From positions 1 through 20,198 of the forward strand of contig JAIRNQ010000101.1 of NCBI GenBank assembly GCA_031257955.1: a DNA stretch of 20,198 nucleotides, in the 5' to 3' direction. The notes beneath the pieces were generated by a model. That model saw only the letters and a list, made by a program, of their open reading frames with translations, made no database searches and was not told the origin of the DNA. Position 1 is the stretch's first letter. Each line of letters starts with the position of its first letter. The translations under genes and the position numbers were made by a program. Shown here in pieces: positions 5,949 through 14,451 of this stretch. The stretch is from Deltaproteobacteria bacterium. Its GTDB lineage: Bacteria; Desulfobacterota; Desulfarculia; Adiutricales; Adiutricaceae.

Positions 5949-6851
5949 ATGCCCAAGATAAAGCGAACTCCGAGCCAGAGAAAAGCTTCCCGGCCAACGG
6001 CCGGCCAAACCGAGTTCCCAAGCCAAACCTTCTCCACCGTCGGTGCCGACGAACCGGCTTACCCAGGACTGGACGGTCCCTTCGCCGCCCTGGCCGGGCT
6101 GCGGGCCAAGCTGAGGGACGAGGAAAGGAGCCGGGAGCTTCGGGCCCAAGAGAAGGCCCGGCTGGACAAGAAGGCCAAGAAAGCCCAGCTGGCCGCCCAA
6201 ATCAAGCGACCAATCGGTGCCTCTCCCGTTGGTGCCTCTCCCGTTGGCGCCTCTCCCGTCGGCGAAAGAACCGGCCCGGTCGGTTCCCGGGCGGCGACCG
6301 AGTTGGACGAGAAAGACGACATGGCCTATTTCCTGGAGGCCATGGAGGGCGTGGTCCCCATAGCCGACAAAAACCTCTCCGTTCCCAAGCCCCTACCCCC
6401 CGAGCGTTGGCGGCTGCCTTCGATAGAGGCCGAGGAAAGGGCCGTGGTGAAAGATCTGACCGATCTGGTCAGCGGCAAGTCCGAGTTTGATTTTTCCGCC
6501 ACCGACGAGCTCATGGAGGCCCAAGCCAAAGGCCTTTCCCCAGAAATCATGCGCCGCCTCAAGCGGGGCTTAATCCCCTTTCAGGATCACCTTGACGTGC
6601 ACGGCTTTTCGCTGCCCGAGGCCACCGAAGCCATCAACGCCTTCATCGTCAGAAGCGTCGGCTTGGGCCGAAAGTGCCTACTGTTGATCCACGGCCGCGG
6701 CCACCGCTCTCCCGACGGCATTCCCATCATCAAAGGCAACCTGGAACAACTGCTCCTCAGGGGCCCGATCAAAAAACACATCTTGGCCTTCACCACGGCC
6801 AGGCCCATCGACGGCGGTTCCGGGGCCAGCTACATCCTTCTGCGAGGCTAA
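5949..6851 (+). CDS. Smr-domain protein with long disordered N-terminus
   Basis: This 300-residue protein has a C-terminal small MutS-related (Smr) domain at about 212-300: LDVHG (215-219) and HGRG (248-251), the two signature motifs, then LRGP-x-KKHILAFTTA and GASYILLRG. Stand-alone Smr proteins are nucleases or nucleic-acid-binding factors linked to recombination control or ribosome rescue; which applies here cannot be read from sequence. Residues 1-85 are charged, low-complexity and probably disordered or helical (about 50-85). GASPV is repeated three times at 90-104. The start ATG has GAGGAG 9 nt upstream. The next gene starts 51 or 90 nt after the stop, consistent with co-transcription. 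Confidence 0.9.
   Translation: MPKIKRTPSQRKASRPTAGQTEFPSQTFSTVGADEPAYPGLDGPFAALAGLRAKLRDEERSRELRAQEKARLDKKAKKAQLAAQIKRPIGASPVGASPVGASPVGERTGPVGSRAATELDEKDDMAYFLEAMEGVVPIADKNLSVPKPLPPERWRLPSIEAEERAVVKDLTDLVSGKSEFDFSATDELMEAQAKGLSPEIMRRLKRGLIPFQDHLDVHGFSLPEATEAINAFIVRSVGLGRKCLLLIHGRGHRSPDGIPIIKGNLEQLLLRGPIKKHILAFTTARPIDGGSGASYILLRG
6216..6260 (+). repeat. Three in-frame 15-bp repeats (GASPV x3)
   Basis: Three consecutive 15-bp units (6216, 6231, 6246), with only third-position differences, encode GASPV in the linker of the Smr protein. Recent expansion by slippage is likely, and length could vary between strains. Confidence 0.85.
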
Positions 6852-6902
6852 CCGCGCCGACGCCACCGGCGCCGCGGCTGGCCTTGCCGTTTCATTTCCC
6901 CC

Positions 6903-8159
6903 ATGGCCGACCGGTCCATGGGCGGGGGCTGGGGGTCGCCCATGGCTGAACGGGGCGAAAAATCCGAATGGATAGTGGTGATAGTAATGTTTTTAAACTT
7001 CGCTTTGGTCCTGGCCGGCTACGTCTTTCTTAGCTACGTGCTGAGGTTGCCGCTGGGTAAGGCCGCCAAGATCGGGCTATTGGCCTTGGCCTTCCTTTCC
7101 GCCGGCCGGCTCATGATCATGCGCCAAATATACGGCGGTTTGGGGGGTATCGAGGCCGCCCGGTGGCTACTGTTGGTTACCGCCTTCGCCCAGGGCCTAA
7201 TCGTCATGCTTTTTCTGCTCTCCTTATTCCGGGACGCGGGTTGGCTTCTATCCTTCGCGACCGGCAAGGCCATCGGAAAAAGCCTGAGGGTCTGGCTTAA
7301 CGGCACCACGGCTTCGCTTATCATCCTAGCTTTGGCCGTTGTCCTTAACACTATTGGGCTGATTGGGGCGGCCAAGATCCCGGAGGTTAAGAGATCCGAG
7401 GTGGTCATTAACGATTGGCCCCAGGCCTTGGACGGGCTCAGGGTGGCCGTTTTGGCTGACATGCACATAAGCCGTTTCTTTGATCGGGACTGGGTTACAG
7501 GGGTAGTCGACCGAACCATGGCCGAAAAGCCAGACATGATACTCATTCCCGGGGACATGGTCGACGGAACCGTTGAGTTAAGGGCCCCGGACGTGGAACC
7601 GCTGGCCGATCTCCAAGCTCCTTACGGAGTTTGGGCCTGCGTTGGCAACCACGAGTACATTTCCCAGCTGAAGCCTTGGCTTCCGGCCTTCAGCGATCTG
7701 GGCATTCACATCCTCTACAACGCCCATCAAGTGGTATTGCCTCGGGGGGTCCCCATAATCGTGGCCGGGCTGGCCGATCCCACCGGCATGAACCCCCGCT
7801 ACGGCTTTCCTGGCCCGGATCTGGCCAAGGCCCTGGAAGGGGCCCCGGAGGGCTTGCCGGTGGTACTGTTGGATCACCGCCCGGGAGGGGCCCATAACAA
7901 CGTGAAAGACCCCAGGGTCAAGTTCCAGCTCTCCGGACACACCCACGGGGGAATGATGCCCCTTCTGTCGCTTATGGTTAAAAGGGTCAACGGCGGCTTC
8001 CTAAAGGGTTTCTATGACGTCGGGCCCCTGAAACTCTTCGTCCACCCCGGGGTGGGCCTCTGGGCGGGCTTTCCCATCCGGATCCTTAACCCCTCCGAGA
8101 TCACCTTGCTGACCATCAAGTCACCCGATCTCACCGCCGAGGGCGGCGATATCGGCTGA
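6903..8159 (+). CDS. Membrane-anchored calcineurin-like metallophosphoesterase
   Basis: This 418-residue protein belongs to the YaeI/YkuE-like group. The N-terminal half has about four membrane segments (roughly 23-45, 55-72, 87-108 and 135-157). The catalytic domain from about 178 shows every metal-site motif: ADMH (185-188, the D-x-H), GDMVD (217-221), GNHE (248-251), LDH (323-325) and GHTHGG (345-350). Relatives act on UDP-lipid or phospholipid substrates at the membrane, but the substrate is unknown here. The start is uncertain: ATG 6903 has no Shine-Dalgarno sequence, while in-frame ATG 6942 (residue 14) follows GGGGGT and is an equally good start. Both retain all membrane segments. It lies between the Smr and CorA genes on the same strand. 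Confidence 0.9.
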   Translation: MADRSMGGGWGSPMAERGEKSEWIVVIVMFLNFALVLAGYVFLSYVLRLPLGKAAKIGLLALAFLSAGRLMIMRQIYGGLGGIEAARWLLLVTAFAQGLIVMLFLLSLFRDAGWLLSFATGKAIGKSLRVWLNGTTASLIILALAVVLNTIGLIGAAKIPEVKRSEVVINDWPQALDGLRVAVLADMHISRFFDRDWVTGVVDRTMAEKPDMILIPGDMVDGTVELRAPDVEPLADLQAPYGVWACVGNHEYISQLKPWLPAFSDLGIHILYNAHQVVLPRGVPIIVAGLADPTGMNPRYGFPGPDLAKALEGAPEGLPVVLLDHRPGGAHNNVKDPRVKFQLSGHTHGGMMPLLSLMVKRVNGGFLKGFYDVGPLKLFVHPGVGLWAGFPIRILNPSEITLLTIKSPDLTAEGGDIG

Positions 8160-8179
8160 CGGACCGGGGCTACGCTTAA

Positions 8180-8219
8180 GGCGCCCCCAGGCCAAGCCTG
8201 AGGCCTAGTCTGGGGCGCC
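8180..8219 (+). terminator. Strong hairpin between phosphoesterase and CorA genes
   Basis: GGCGCCCC (8180-8187) pairs with GGGGCGCC (8212-8219), and an inner AGGCC/GGCCT stem closes an 8-nt loop. No T-run follows, so termination would be inefficient or factor-dependent. It may instead protect the upstream mRNA end or attenuate CorA expression. Confidence 0.5.
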
Positions 8220-8253
8220 CTTCCATCGACCTTTTCCCGCGGGGTAACCAACC

Positions 8254-9189
8254 ATGCTGACCAGATACAAATTCTCCGACCGGGATCCGGGCTTCTCCGT
8301 CTGCCAGGACGACGAGAAGGCCGATTGGATTAACCTGGAAGACCCTTGCCGGGAGGAACTTGAGGAAATACGAGACGAACTGGGCATCCCGCCCCTTTTC
8401 CTGACCGATCCCCTGGATCCCAAGGAACGGCCTAGGCTGGACCAGGAAGATGACTGCGATCTCATGATTATCAGCATCCCCTACCTAAACGATAAAGAAA
8501 ATGACATAGAGTTCGACGTTACCCCCTTGGGCTTTATATTGCGCGGGGACATTTTAATTACCGTCTGCGCCGAAGTGGGAATAATAGGCGATCTCTTAAG
8601 CCGGGGACACAAAAAACCCAAGCCCATTAACTCCCGAAAGACGATTATTAAAATTCTGATTGAAAGCTCAGTTGATTATATCAACCACCTTGAGCTTATG
8701 GAGCGCCTGACAGACTCGCTGGAATTGTCCCTCTCCAAGTCCCAACAGAACAAGGAGATCATGACCCTCTTAACCATCGAGAAGGCCCTGGTCTTCTACA
8801 CCGTGGCCCTCAAATCCAATCGGGCCATCATCAGCAAAGTCATGGACGCCAGGATTCTTTTCCCTACCCCCGACGATCTGGATCTACTGGACCACGCCCT
8901 GATCGAAAACCAGCAGGCCATCTACATGGCCGATATTTTTGGCCAGATTATTGGGAGCGTGGGCGACGCCTTTGGGAACATCATTAGCAACAACCTTAAC
9001 AAGGTCATGAAGTTCCTGACCGGGGTAACCATAATCCTGATGCTGCCCACCTTGGTCGTCGGCGCCTACGGCATGAACGTGGGACTTCCCCTGGCCTACC
9101 ACAGCAAAGCCTTCTGGATCATAACCTTACTCTGCGCGGTCCTCTCAGGCGTGGTCTGGCTCTACTTTCTCCGCAAGCGCTGGATCTAA
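8254..9189 (+). CDS. CorA-family divalent cation transporter
   Basis: This 311-residue inner-membrane protein probably carries Mg2+ (or Co2+/Ni2+) as a pentamer. The cytoplasmic N-terminal domain includes WINLEDPCREEL (25-36), DPLDPKERPRLD (52-63) and a long helix of about 140-250 entering the pore. Transmembrane helix 1 (about 252-271) is followed by the signature YGMNV (272-276; GMN at 273-275), and helix 2 (about 286-306) precedes a basic C-terminus. The loop after GMN lacks the usual MPE-like acidic motif and reads GLPLAYHSK, as in some divergent CorA and ZntB-like proteins, so ion preference is uncertain. The start ATG follows a modest GGGGT. The family assignment is secure. Confidence 0.93.
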   Translation: MLTRYKFSDRDPGFSVCQDDEKADWINLEDPCREELEEIRDELGIPPLFLTDPLDPKERPRLDQEDDCDLMIISIPYLNDKENDIEFDVTPLGFILRGDILITVCAEVGIIGDLLSRGHKKPKPINSRKTIIKILIESSVDYINHLELMERLTDSLELSLSKSQQNKEIMTLLTIEKALVFYTVALKSNRAIISKVMDARILFPTPDDLDLLDHALIENQQAIYMADIFGQIIGSVGDAFGNIISNNLNKVMKFLTGVTIILMLPTLVVGAYGMNVGLPLAYHSKAFWIITLLCAVLSGVVWLYFLRKRWI

Positions 9190-9249
9190 TTTCCCTGCCG
9201 CCAACGGCAACCGGGGCCTTCCCGGACCCGGATCCTTCGGGCCCCAACT

Positions 9250-9289
9250 AAAACGGGCCCCCGGAAGAATCCCCGGGGGCCCGTTTTTT
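9250..9289. terminator. Bidirectional terminator between convergent genes
   Basis: AAAACGGGCCCCCGG (9250-9264) and its exact complement (9273-9287) form a perfect 15-bp stem around an 8-nt loop, with T6 on the plus strand and A4 on the other arm. It lies between the CorA gene (plus) and the Mrp-like gene (minus), serving both. Confidence 0.95.
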
Positions 9290-9308
9290 GGTCCGCTTTA
9301 TAAGCCTA

Positions 9309-10205
9309 TCAGAGCCGGTCGGCCAGTTCCCTGAGCCCCCGGGTCAGCGGGCTATCTGGCGCCGCCTCGCATAGGGGACGCCCGATTTCGTCGGCCCTTT
9401 GGACCGCCCGAGGGTCCATGGGCAGCCAGCCCAGAAAATCCGTGCCCCAGCGGGCGGCCAGTTCTTTGGTCCCCTCCCGGCCGTAAAGAGGCGTCTCTTT
9501 TCCGCACTCCGGGCAGATAAGGCTGGAAAAGTTATCGATTAGGCCAAACACTTCGGTCCCTGTGGTTTTCAGGCAGTCGAGCGCCTTGGCCACGTCCGAG
9601 AGGGCCATGGGGTGGCCGGTGGAAACTACCAGCGCCCGCAGATCCGGGACGTTTTTGATCACGGTGAGCGATTCGTCGCCCGTCCCCGGCGGGGAGTCGA
9701 TAAAAAAATAGTCCAGCTCCGGCCAGGCCGTCTCCCCCACGAACTGGATGATGGCCCGCATTTTTCTGGGGCCCCGCCACATGACCGCCTCTTCCCCGCG
9801 CCCCAGAAGGTTTTGGACCGACAGAACCCAGAGGTTTTCTCTGGCCTTCATCGGAACCAGATGGCCCCGGTCGTCGGCGGTAATTTTAACCCCTTCCAGG
9901 TAAAGGGCCTTGGCCAAATCTGGTCCGTGCAGGTCGATGTCCAAGAGCCCCACCCTAAACCCGGCCTGGGCCTTAAGCCAGGCCAAGTTGGCGGCCAGGG
10001 TCGTCTTGCCCACCCCGCCTTTACCGGAAAGGACCAGGTATTTCTTGCCCATCCGCCCCAAGGTAGCGGCCATTTCTTTCTGGCGTAGGCGTTGATCCAA
10101 GGTGCCTAAAGTAGTGGTCACAAAACTCCCCAAAACGCCTCCCCCGCCCAGGGGTGGAGTCAGGCTGAGGCCCATAAAATCTGGGCCCATAGATTCTGGG
10201 CCCAT
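9309..10205 (-). CDS. Mrp/NBP35-family P-loop ATPase
   Basis: This 298-residue cytosolic ATPase belongs to the family that carries or delivers Fe-S clusters. Walker A is SGKGGVGKTT (60-69); LLDIDLHGPD (87-96) and DSPPGTGDES (170-179) are the switch motifs; and CPEC (231-234) is the two-cysteine site that binds a bridging cluster in Mrp proteins. The N-terminal CxxC-type extension of some NBP35 proteins is absent. The first 45 residues are unusual: glycine-rich, beginning with two and a half copies of MGP-x-x, so translation could also start at M6, M11 or M45. The ATG at 10205 has a G-run 3 nt upstream and lies 12 nt after the stop of the upstream membrane-protein gene, so the two are almost certainly co-transcribed. 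Confidence 0.9.
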   Translation of the reverse strand: MGPESMGPDFMGLSLTPPLGGGGVLGSFVTTTLGTLDQRLRQKEMAATLGRMGKKYLVLSGKGGVGKTTLAANLAWLKAQAGFRVGLLDIDLHGPDLAKALYLEGVKITADDRGHLVPMKARENLWVLSVQNLLGRGEEAVMWRGPRKMRAIIQFVGETAWPELDYFFIDSPPGTGDESLTVIKNVPDLRALVVSTGHPMALSDVAKALDCLKTTGTEVFGLIDNFSSLICPECGKETPLYGREGTKELAARWGTDFLGWLPMDPRAVQRADEIGRPLCEAAPDSPLTRGLRELADRL

Positions 10206-10217
10206 GGCCCCCCGGGG

Positions 10218-12167
10218 TTAACGCGGCTCCGTAAGGTTGTTGATTATCTGGTCGTTTTGGCGCAACCGTTCGACCAAAATCTGGTTTTGGGCCTCGAGTA
10301 CGGCGTTCCGGCTCCGAAGATCGGTTATGGCCTCGTTTAGGGCCCGTTTTTCGTCGTTTAGGTAGTCGATTTGCTCATTCAGGCTGTCGATCTGGTCCTG
10401 CAAGGTCTCTTGGGCCGTCACGTCGTCCACCTCGGAATCCACCACCACTATGGCCGAGGAATCTTCCAGGCCCTCCTGGCCTGGCCTAGAGGCGGTGGCC
10501 CCGACTTCCAGGCTCTTGGGCATAATGGGCCCCACTTCGGCGACATCCTCGTAACCCTCCAAACCAATCGCCCCGGACGGCGGCTCGGCCTCGCCCCCCG
10601 CCTCTCCCGCCTCGGCGGTTGGGCTCTCCGGATAAGCTTCGGCTTGGACTTCCCTGACCGCCGGATCGCTTCCGCTGGGCTCGGAGACCGAGGCCAAACT
10701 CACCCCTCCGTCGCTGGGACTGTCCTCAGAACCTGTTGCCACGGCCGGATCAGTTGCCGGCTCAGCCGCCGACTCGCCGGCCACCGGCTCAGAAGCTGGG
10801 TCGGACGCGGGTTCCACGGCTGACTCGGGCGCGGGTTCCGTCGCTGGCTCGGGAGTCGCTCCCTCAGTGGTCGCTCCCTCAGTGGTCGCTCCTTCAGTTG
10901 AGGCCACAACGGTCGTCTCCTCCGGGGTCGCGGCGGGCGCTTCCTCGGTAGCCGTAGCCGCCTCAGGCACCGTGTCAGGCGCGGGCTCGGTGGCCGCCTC
11001 GGCCGCCGTCTCAGGCGCCGGCCCTGTTGGTTCAGCGGCCGGCTTGGGCGCCGGTTTGGCTATGGGGCGGGAGATCCTCTCGGCGGCGGCCACTTTGGCC
11101 GCCTGGGTTTCCTGGTATTGGGCGGCCGCCGGCCAGAGGTCCCTGACCGCCTTAACCGTGTCCGGGTATTCCTCGGTGATGGGCGCCAAGCTAAAGAAAC
11201 TATAGATAAGCACCACGAATCCGGCCAGAGACAACCACAGGGCACCCAAGTGGTATCTTTCGGGTTCGGTTTTACGGTAGCTAAGTTGATCCTTCAAAAG
11301 AAAGATGGCAGCCAGAGGCGGAATCAGGAAGGCCATAAAAGTCATGGGCCAGAAAAACCAAGGCATCATGGAGGTCAGAAAAACCGGACTTTCGTTTAAG
11401 TATTTAAGGCTAAAATCGCTTATGGGTATGGCCTGGGCGAACAATCCGTCTACCGCGGCGAATATCGGTCCCAGTAATGGGTACAGCAACAGGGCCGGCA
11501 GAACCAAAGCCACCTTGTTTTTTCTCAGATCCTTGTTTCTGACGATGGCCGTCACCAACCAAACCCAGACGATCGTCAATATGATTAGCCAAACGAAAGC
11601 CATCGGGAGCCCGGGCAAGAGATAGGCATTCGGGTCGTAGAGGGAACAGACGGCCAGGCCCAAGGCCGCCCCTAGGCCGGCCAGGCCAGCCCGGGTGCGC
11701 ACGTGAAAGATCCTCACGGTGGGGACGGTCAAAAGCACTACGGCCAGGGCGATTAGGGCCGCCTCCCAGCGATAGGGCTCGGAGGATATGAAAGAACACA
11801 CCGCCCAGGCCACCAAACCCACCAGCGACAGCAGATGGACGAAAAACCAGCGGTAACCCCTGGGGGCCGAAGAGACGACCGGGGCCGGCTTGGTTTTCTT
11901 GACCTTCTCCTTGGGCGCGCTTAATATGGGCTCGTGGGCCGACGAATCGGCCTTGGGAGGCTCGCCTTCCCCCGCGGTCCCGAGGCCTTGCCGTTCTTCC
12001 ATCTCCTCAAGGTCTTTGACCGCCTGGCTTTTTTGGGTCACTGGTTCCCCGGCCGGGGCGGGTTCCAGATCCGGGGCGTCCAAACTGAAATCCTGGCTCA
12101 ATTGGCTGTCGAAATCGAGCTTGATGTCATCGGGAAGATTGTTTTTGTCATTATCGTCGATATTCAT
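10218..12167 (-). CDS. Multi-spanning membrane protein with acidic low-complexity region and C-terminal coiled coil
   Basis: This 649-residue protein belongs to no family I recognise. Residues 1-100 are acidic and soluble. About seven hydrophobic segments follow (near 106-127, 135-153, 160-176, 184-208, 218-240, 262-291 and 306-327). Residues 355-535 are rich in Ala, Pro, Glu and Thr, including three tandem TTEGA units (about 425-439). The C-terminus (about 586-645) has leucines and asparagines in heptad spacing (QIDSLNEQIDYLNDEK), a clear coiled coil. By topology it could be a membrane anchor or scaffold that displays a flexible arm ending in an oligomerising helix. Immediate coupling to the Mrp-like ATPase (12-nt gap) suggests a joint function, but which one is unknown. 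The ATG at 12167 follows AGGG. Confidence 0.85.
   Translation of the reverse strand: MNIDDNDKNNLPDDIKLDFDSQLSQDFSLDAPDLEPAPAGEPVTQKSQAVKDLEEMEERQGLGTAGEGEPPKADSSAHEPILSAPKEKVKKTKPAPVVSSAPRGYRWFFVHLLSLVGLVAWAVCSFISSEPYRWEAALIALAVVLLTVPTVRIFHVRTRAGLAGLGAALGLAVCSLYDPNAYLLPGLPMAFVWLIILTIVWVWLVTAIVRNKDLRKNKVALVLPALLLYPLLGPIFAAVDGLFAQAIPISDFSLKYLNESPVFLTSMMPWFFWPMTFMAFLIPPLAAIFLLKDQLSYRKTEPERYHLGALWLSLAGFVVLIYSFFSLAPITEEYPDTVKAVRDLWPAAAQYQETQAAKVAAAERISRPIAKPAPKPAAEPTGPAPETAAEAATEPAPDTVPEAATATEEAPAATPEETTVVASTEGATTEGATTEGATPEPATEPAPESAVEPASDPASEPVAGESAAEPATDPAVATGSEDSPSDGGVSLASVSEPSGSDPAVREVQAEAYPESPTAEAGEAGGEAEPPSGAIGLEGYEDVAEVGPIMPKSLEVGATASRPGQEGLEDSSAIVVVDSEVDDVTAQETLQDQIDSLNEQIDYLNDEKRALNEAITDLRSRNAVLEAQNQILVERLRQNDQIINNLTEPR
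10855..10899 (-). repeat. Three in-frame 15-bp repeats (TTEGA units)
   Basis: Units at 10855, 10870 and 10885: the first two are identical and the third differs at two bases. They encode TTEGA-type pentapeptides in the low-complexity arm of the membrane protein. The unit length equals the triplications in the Smr and Mrp-like genes. Confidence 0.85.
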
Positions 12168-12187
12168 GGTGAGCCCTAGCCGATATT

Positions 12188-12228
12188 CTGACTGAAGTCA
12201 GAGTTATGTTAGATCTATAATAGATCTA
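12188..12228. promoter_or_regulatory. Two inverted repeats upstream of the membrane-protein gene
   Basis: CTGACT-ga-AGTCAG (12188-12201) and the 19-bp TAGATCTAT-a-ATAGATCTA (12210-12228) are both perfect dyads. The second overlaps the predicted -10 of the minus-strand promoter, the classic place for a repressor. The first shares the form GACT-na-AGTC with TAGACT-aa-AGTCTA at 1675-1688. Confidence 0.6.
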
Positions 12229-12241
12229 TACTTGTAGGCAA
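12214..12241 (-). promoter_or_regulatory. Candidate promoter of the membrane protein / Mrp-like operon
   Basis: On the minus strand TTGCCT (12241 to 12236) and TATAGA (12219 to 12214) are 16 nt apart, with the start codon about 40 nt downstream of the expected transcription start. The -10 lies within the 19-bp palindrome. Confidence 0.5.
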
Positions 12242-12762
12242 AAAAATCGCTGAAACGCTAAATATAGAACAAATAAAGATAAAATTTTACCCAAAAGAAT
12301 TTATTGGATTATTTTATGAAAGAAACAATTTTTCATTTAATAATTGATTTTTAAGATATAATAGATATAAGTATCAGTATCATAAATAATATAAACTGAT
12401 TTTTAAGTTTAAAGATTTTTATATTCTTAATAAAGTCACTCGCAAGCTTATGTTCCATGAGGTTACATAGGTTTATGACCATTATTATAAGGTTTATGGC
12501 TGATACATTCGCTGCCAGAAATAAGTTTTGTCGCGAGCGTCCTTTTATTGTTCATCCTATGATATCATAGATTATCATAACCGGCAATAGTTGGAAGCCG
12601 GGGCCAAGGAAAAAATCCGCCCCTCGGTCGTTCCAACCGTCGGCCCCGATCGACCTCCGGCCCCCGATCGACCATTGGCCCCCGACCGGACCATTAACCT
12701 GGCCGCCGGCCATTTCACCTTCCCGTTTCCCTAATCATCGCCCCAAAGGATTTCTTACTCTT
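12229..12762. other. AT-rich divergent intergenic region
   Basis: No gene is visible. 12241-12560 is strongly AT-rich against the GC-rich flanks. TGATTTTTAAG occurs twice (12345 and 12397), and CTATGATATCATAG (12557-12570) is a 14-bp perfect palindrome. The last 160 bp turn C-rich and carry a repeated CGACC-type phrase (about 12640-12690). No clear promoter for the plus-strand UbiB gene could be chosen. DnaA-box consensus is absent, so I do not propose an origin. Confidence 0.6.
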
Positions 12763-14451
12763 ATGAGCGATAAACAAAATACTATAATCAGGCTGTCCAG
12801 GGCCTACCGCCATTTAGAGAGATTGACTGAGGTGATTAGGATTATGGTCAAGTTCGGCTTCGGCGATCTCTTCGACCGCCTCGGCTTAGGCGACATCCTG
12901 ATCCGGGCCAAGCGTTTGGTGGGCTTGGCCGCGCCGGATAGCCGCCCGACCAGGCCGCTTCGGCTCAGGCAGGCCCTGGAGGAAATGGGCCCCGTTTTCA
13001 TTAAACTTGGGCAGTATCTCTCCACCCGCCAAGACATACTTCCGACCGAATACCTTGAGGAGTTCTCCCACCTCCAAGACTCCGTGCCGCCCATCCCGGC
13101 CGAAGAGGTCCGGCGCATCATCGACGAAGAACTGGACGCCAACGCCATATCCGAGGTCTCGCCCGTGCCCCTGGCCGCCGCCTCCATCGGTCAGGTCCAC
13201 TCGGCCATATTGGCCGACGGCCAGGAGGTGGTTGTTAAGATCCGCCGGCCCGGGCTTAACAAAATCGTCAAGACCGATTTGGAGATCCTCACCGAGCTGG
13301 CCAACCAGGTAGAAAAGTACCTCCCGTTTTTGGATTTCATCCACCCCAATGACGTGGCCGCCGAGTTTAAAAGGAGCCTGAATTCCGAACTGAACTATCG
13401 CCTCGAGGCCCTGAGCATTGAGCGTTTCGGGCTTTACTACCGAAACAACCCCGAGGTTAAGATCCCCGCCCTCCATAAGAGGCTTTGCACCGACAACGTT
13501 ATCGTCATGGAAAAGATCGGGGGCCGCAAGATTGACGATCTGGCCGGCCTTCGGGAGGACGGCATAGATCCCCGGACGGTGGCCCGCCTGGCCGCCAAGG
13601 TGGCCATAGACCAAATAGTCAACTTTGGCTTCTTCCACGCCGACCCCCACCCGGGCAATCTCTTAATCATGCCCGGCCCGGTTATAGGTTTTTTGGACTT
13701 TGGCCTTATAGGCAACGTGGATCGTAAGATTCGGGACCGGCTCCTGGGCTTGGCCTTGGGGGTGGTCAGCCGCAACGAGGCCAGGGTGGTCCGATTTATC
13801 CTGCGGCTGACCAAGCCCATCGACCCCCCTAATCGGGAAGCCCTTGAGCTGGAGGTGGGGGCCTTTCTGGAGACCCACCTCTCGGGCACCCTCAAAGACA
13901 TCAAGATCGGGGCCCTTCTCAAAGACATCCTCGAACTCTTAAACGACAATGACCTAAAAACCCCAAACAATCTTTTACTGTTGGTTAAATCCTTGACCCA
14001 GTTCGAGAGCCTGGGCCTAAAACTGGATCCCGATTTTCAAATAGTCGAAGAGGCCAAGCCCATAATCTCCAAGCTCTACCGCCAGCGCTTCTCCCCGGCC
14101 CACTGGATAAAGCTCCTAAACCGACAGGGCCTTGAGGCCCTCATGACCCTGGAGAGCCTACCCGATGAGCTCTCGCCCCTTTACGATACCGTCAAAAGCG
14201 GCCGCATCCCGGCGGATCTGACCATCAAGGGCCTGGACCGCATGAATAGGCTCCTAAACCAAGCCAGCTACCGGCTGACCTTCGCCATCGTCCTGGCCTC
14301 CCTGGTCATCGGCTCTTCCTTGGTCATTCACTCCAAGCTTCCCCCTCTCTGGCACGGCCTTCCCATCATCGGCCTAATCGGTTTCCTGGGTGCCGGTATC
14401 GTCGGCTTCTGGCTGGTCGTGGATTTCTTGCGCAAGTACAAGGAGCTCTAA
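12763..14451 (+). CDS. UbiB/AarF (ABC1) atypical kinase-like protein
   Basis: This 562-residue protein belongs to the family that supports ubiquinone/menaquinone biosynthesis and lipid transport at the inner membrane. The N-terminal KxGQ motif is KLGQ (81-84) within PVFIKLGQYLSTRQDILP. The family's alanine-rich nucleotide loop is PLAAASIGQVHSA (136-148). VVVKIRRPG (156-164) carries the ATP-binding lysine K159, FHADPHPGNL (291-300) is the catalytic loop, and GFLDFGLIG (309-317) contains DFG. Two C-terminal membrane helices (about 505-523 and 532-553) precede a basic tail. The start ATG has only a distant AAGGA. Length and all motifs fit, so function should be intact. The gene stands alone between AT-rich and C-rich spacers. 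Confidence 0.95.
   Translation: MSDKQNTIIRLSRAYRHLERLTEVIRIMVKFGFGDLFDRLGLGDILIRAKRLVGLAAPDSRPTRPLRLRQALEEMGPVFIKLGQYLSTRQDILPTEYLEEFSHLQDSVPPIPAEEVRRIIDEELDANAISEVSPVPLAAASIGQVHSAILADGQEVVVKIRRPGLNKIVKTDLEILTELANQVEKYLPFLDFIHPNDVAAEFKRSLNSELNYRLEALSIERFGLYYRNNPEVKIPALHKRLCTDNVIVMEKIGGRKIDDLAGLREDGIDPRTVARLAAKVAIDQIVNFGFFHADPHPGNLLIMPGPVIGFLDFGLIGNVDRKIRDRLLGLALGVVSRNEARVVRFILRLTKPIDPPNREALELEVGAFLETHLSGTLKDIKIGALLKDILELLNDNDLKTPNNLLLLVKSLTQFESLGLKLDPDFQIVEEAKPIISKLYRQRFSPAHWIKLLNRQGLEALMTLESLPDELSPLYDTVKSGRIPADLTIKGLDRMNRLLNQASYRLTFAIVLASLVIGSSLVIHSKLPPLWHGLPIIGLIGFLGAGIVGFWLVVDFLRKYKEL

Noticed and set aside
12229..12600. AT-rich block as a replication origin
   Set aside because: No DnaA-box consensus cluster and no dnaA, dnaN or gidA neighbours.
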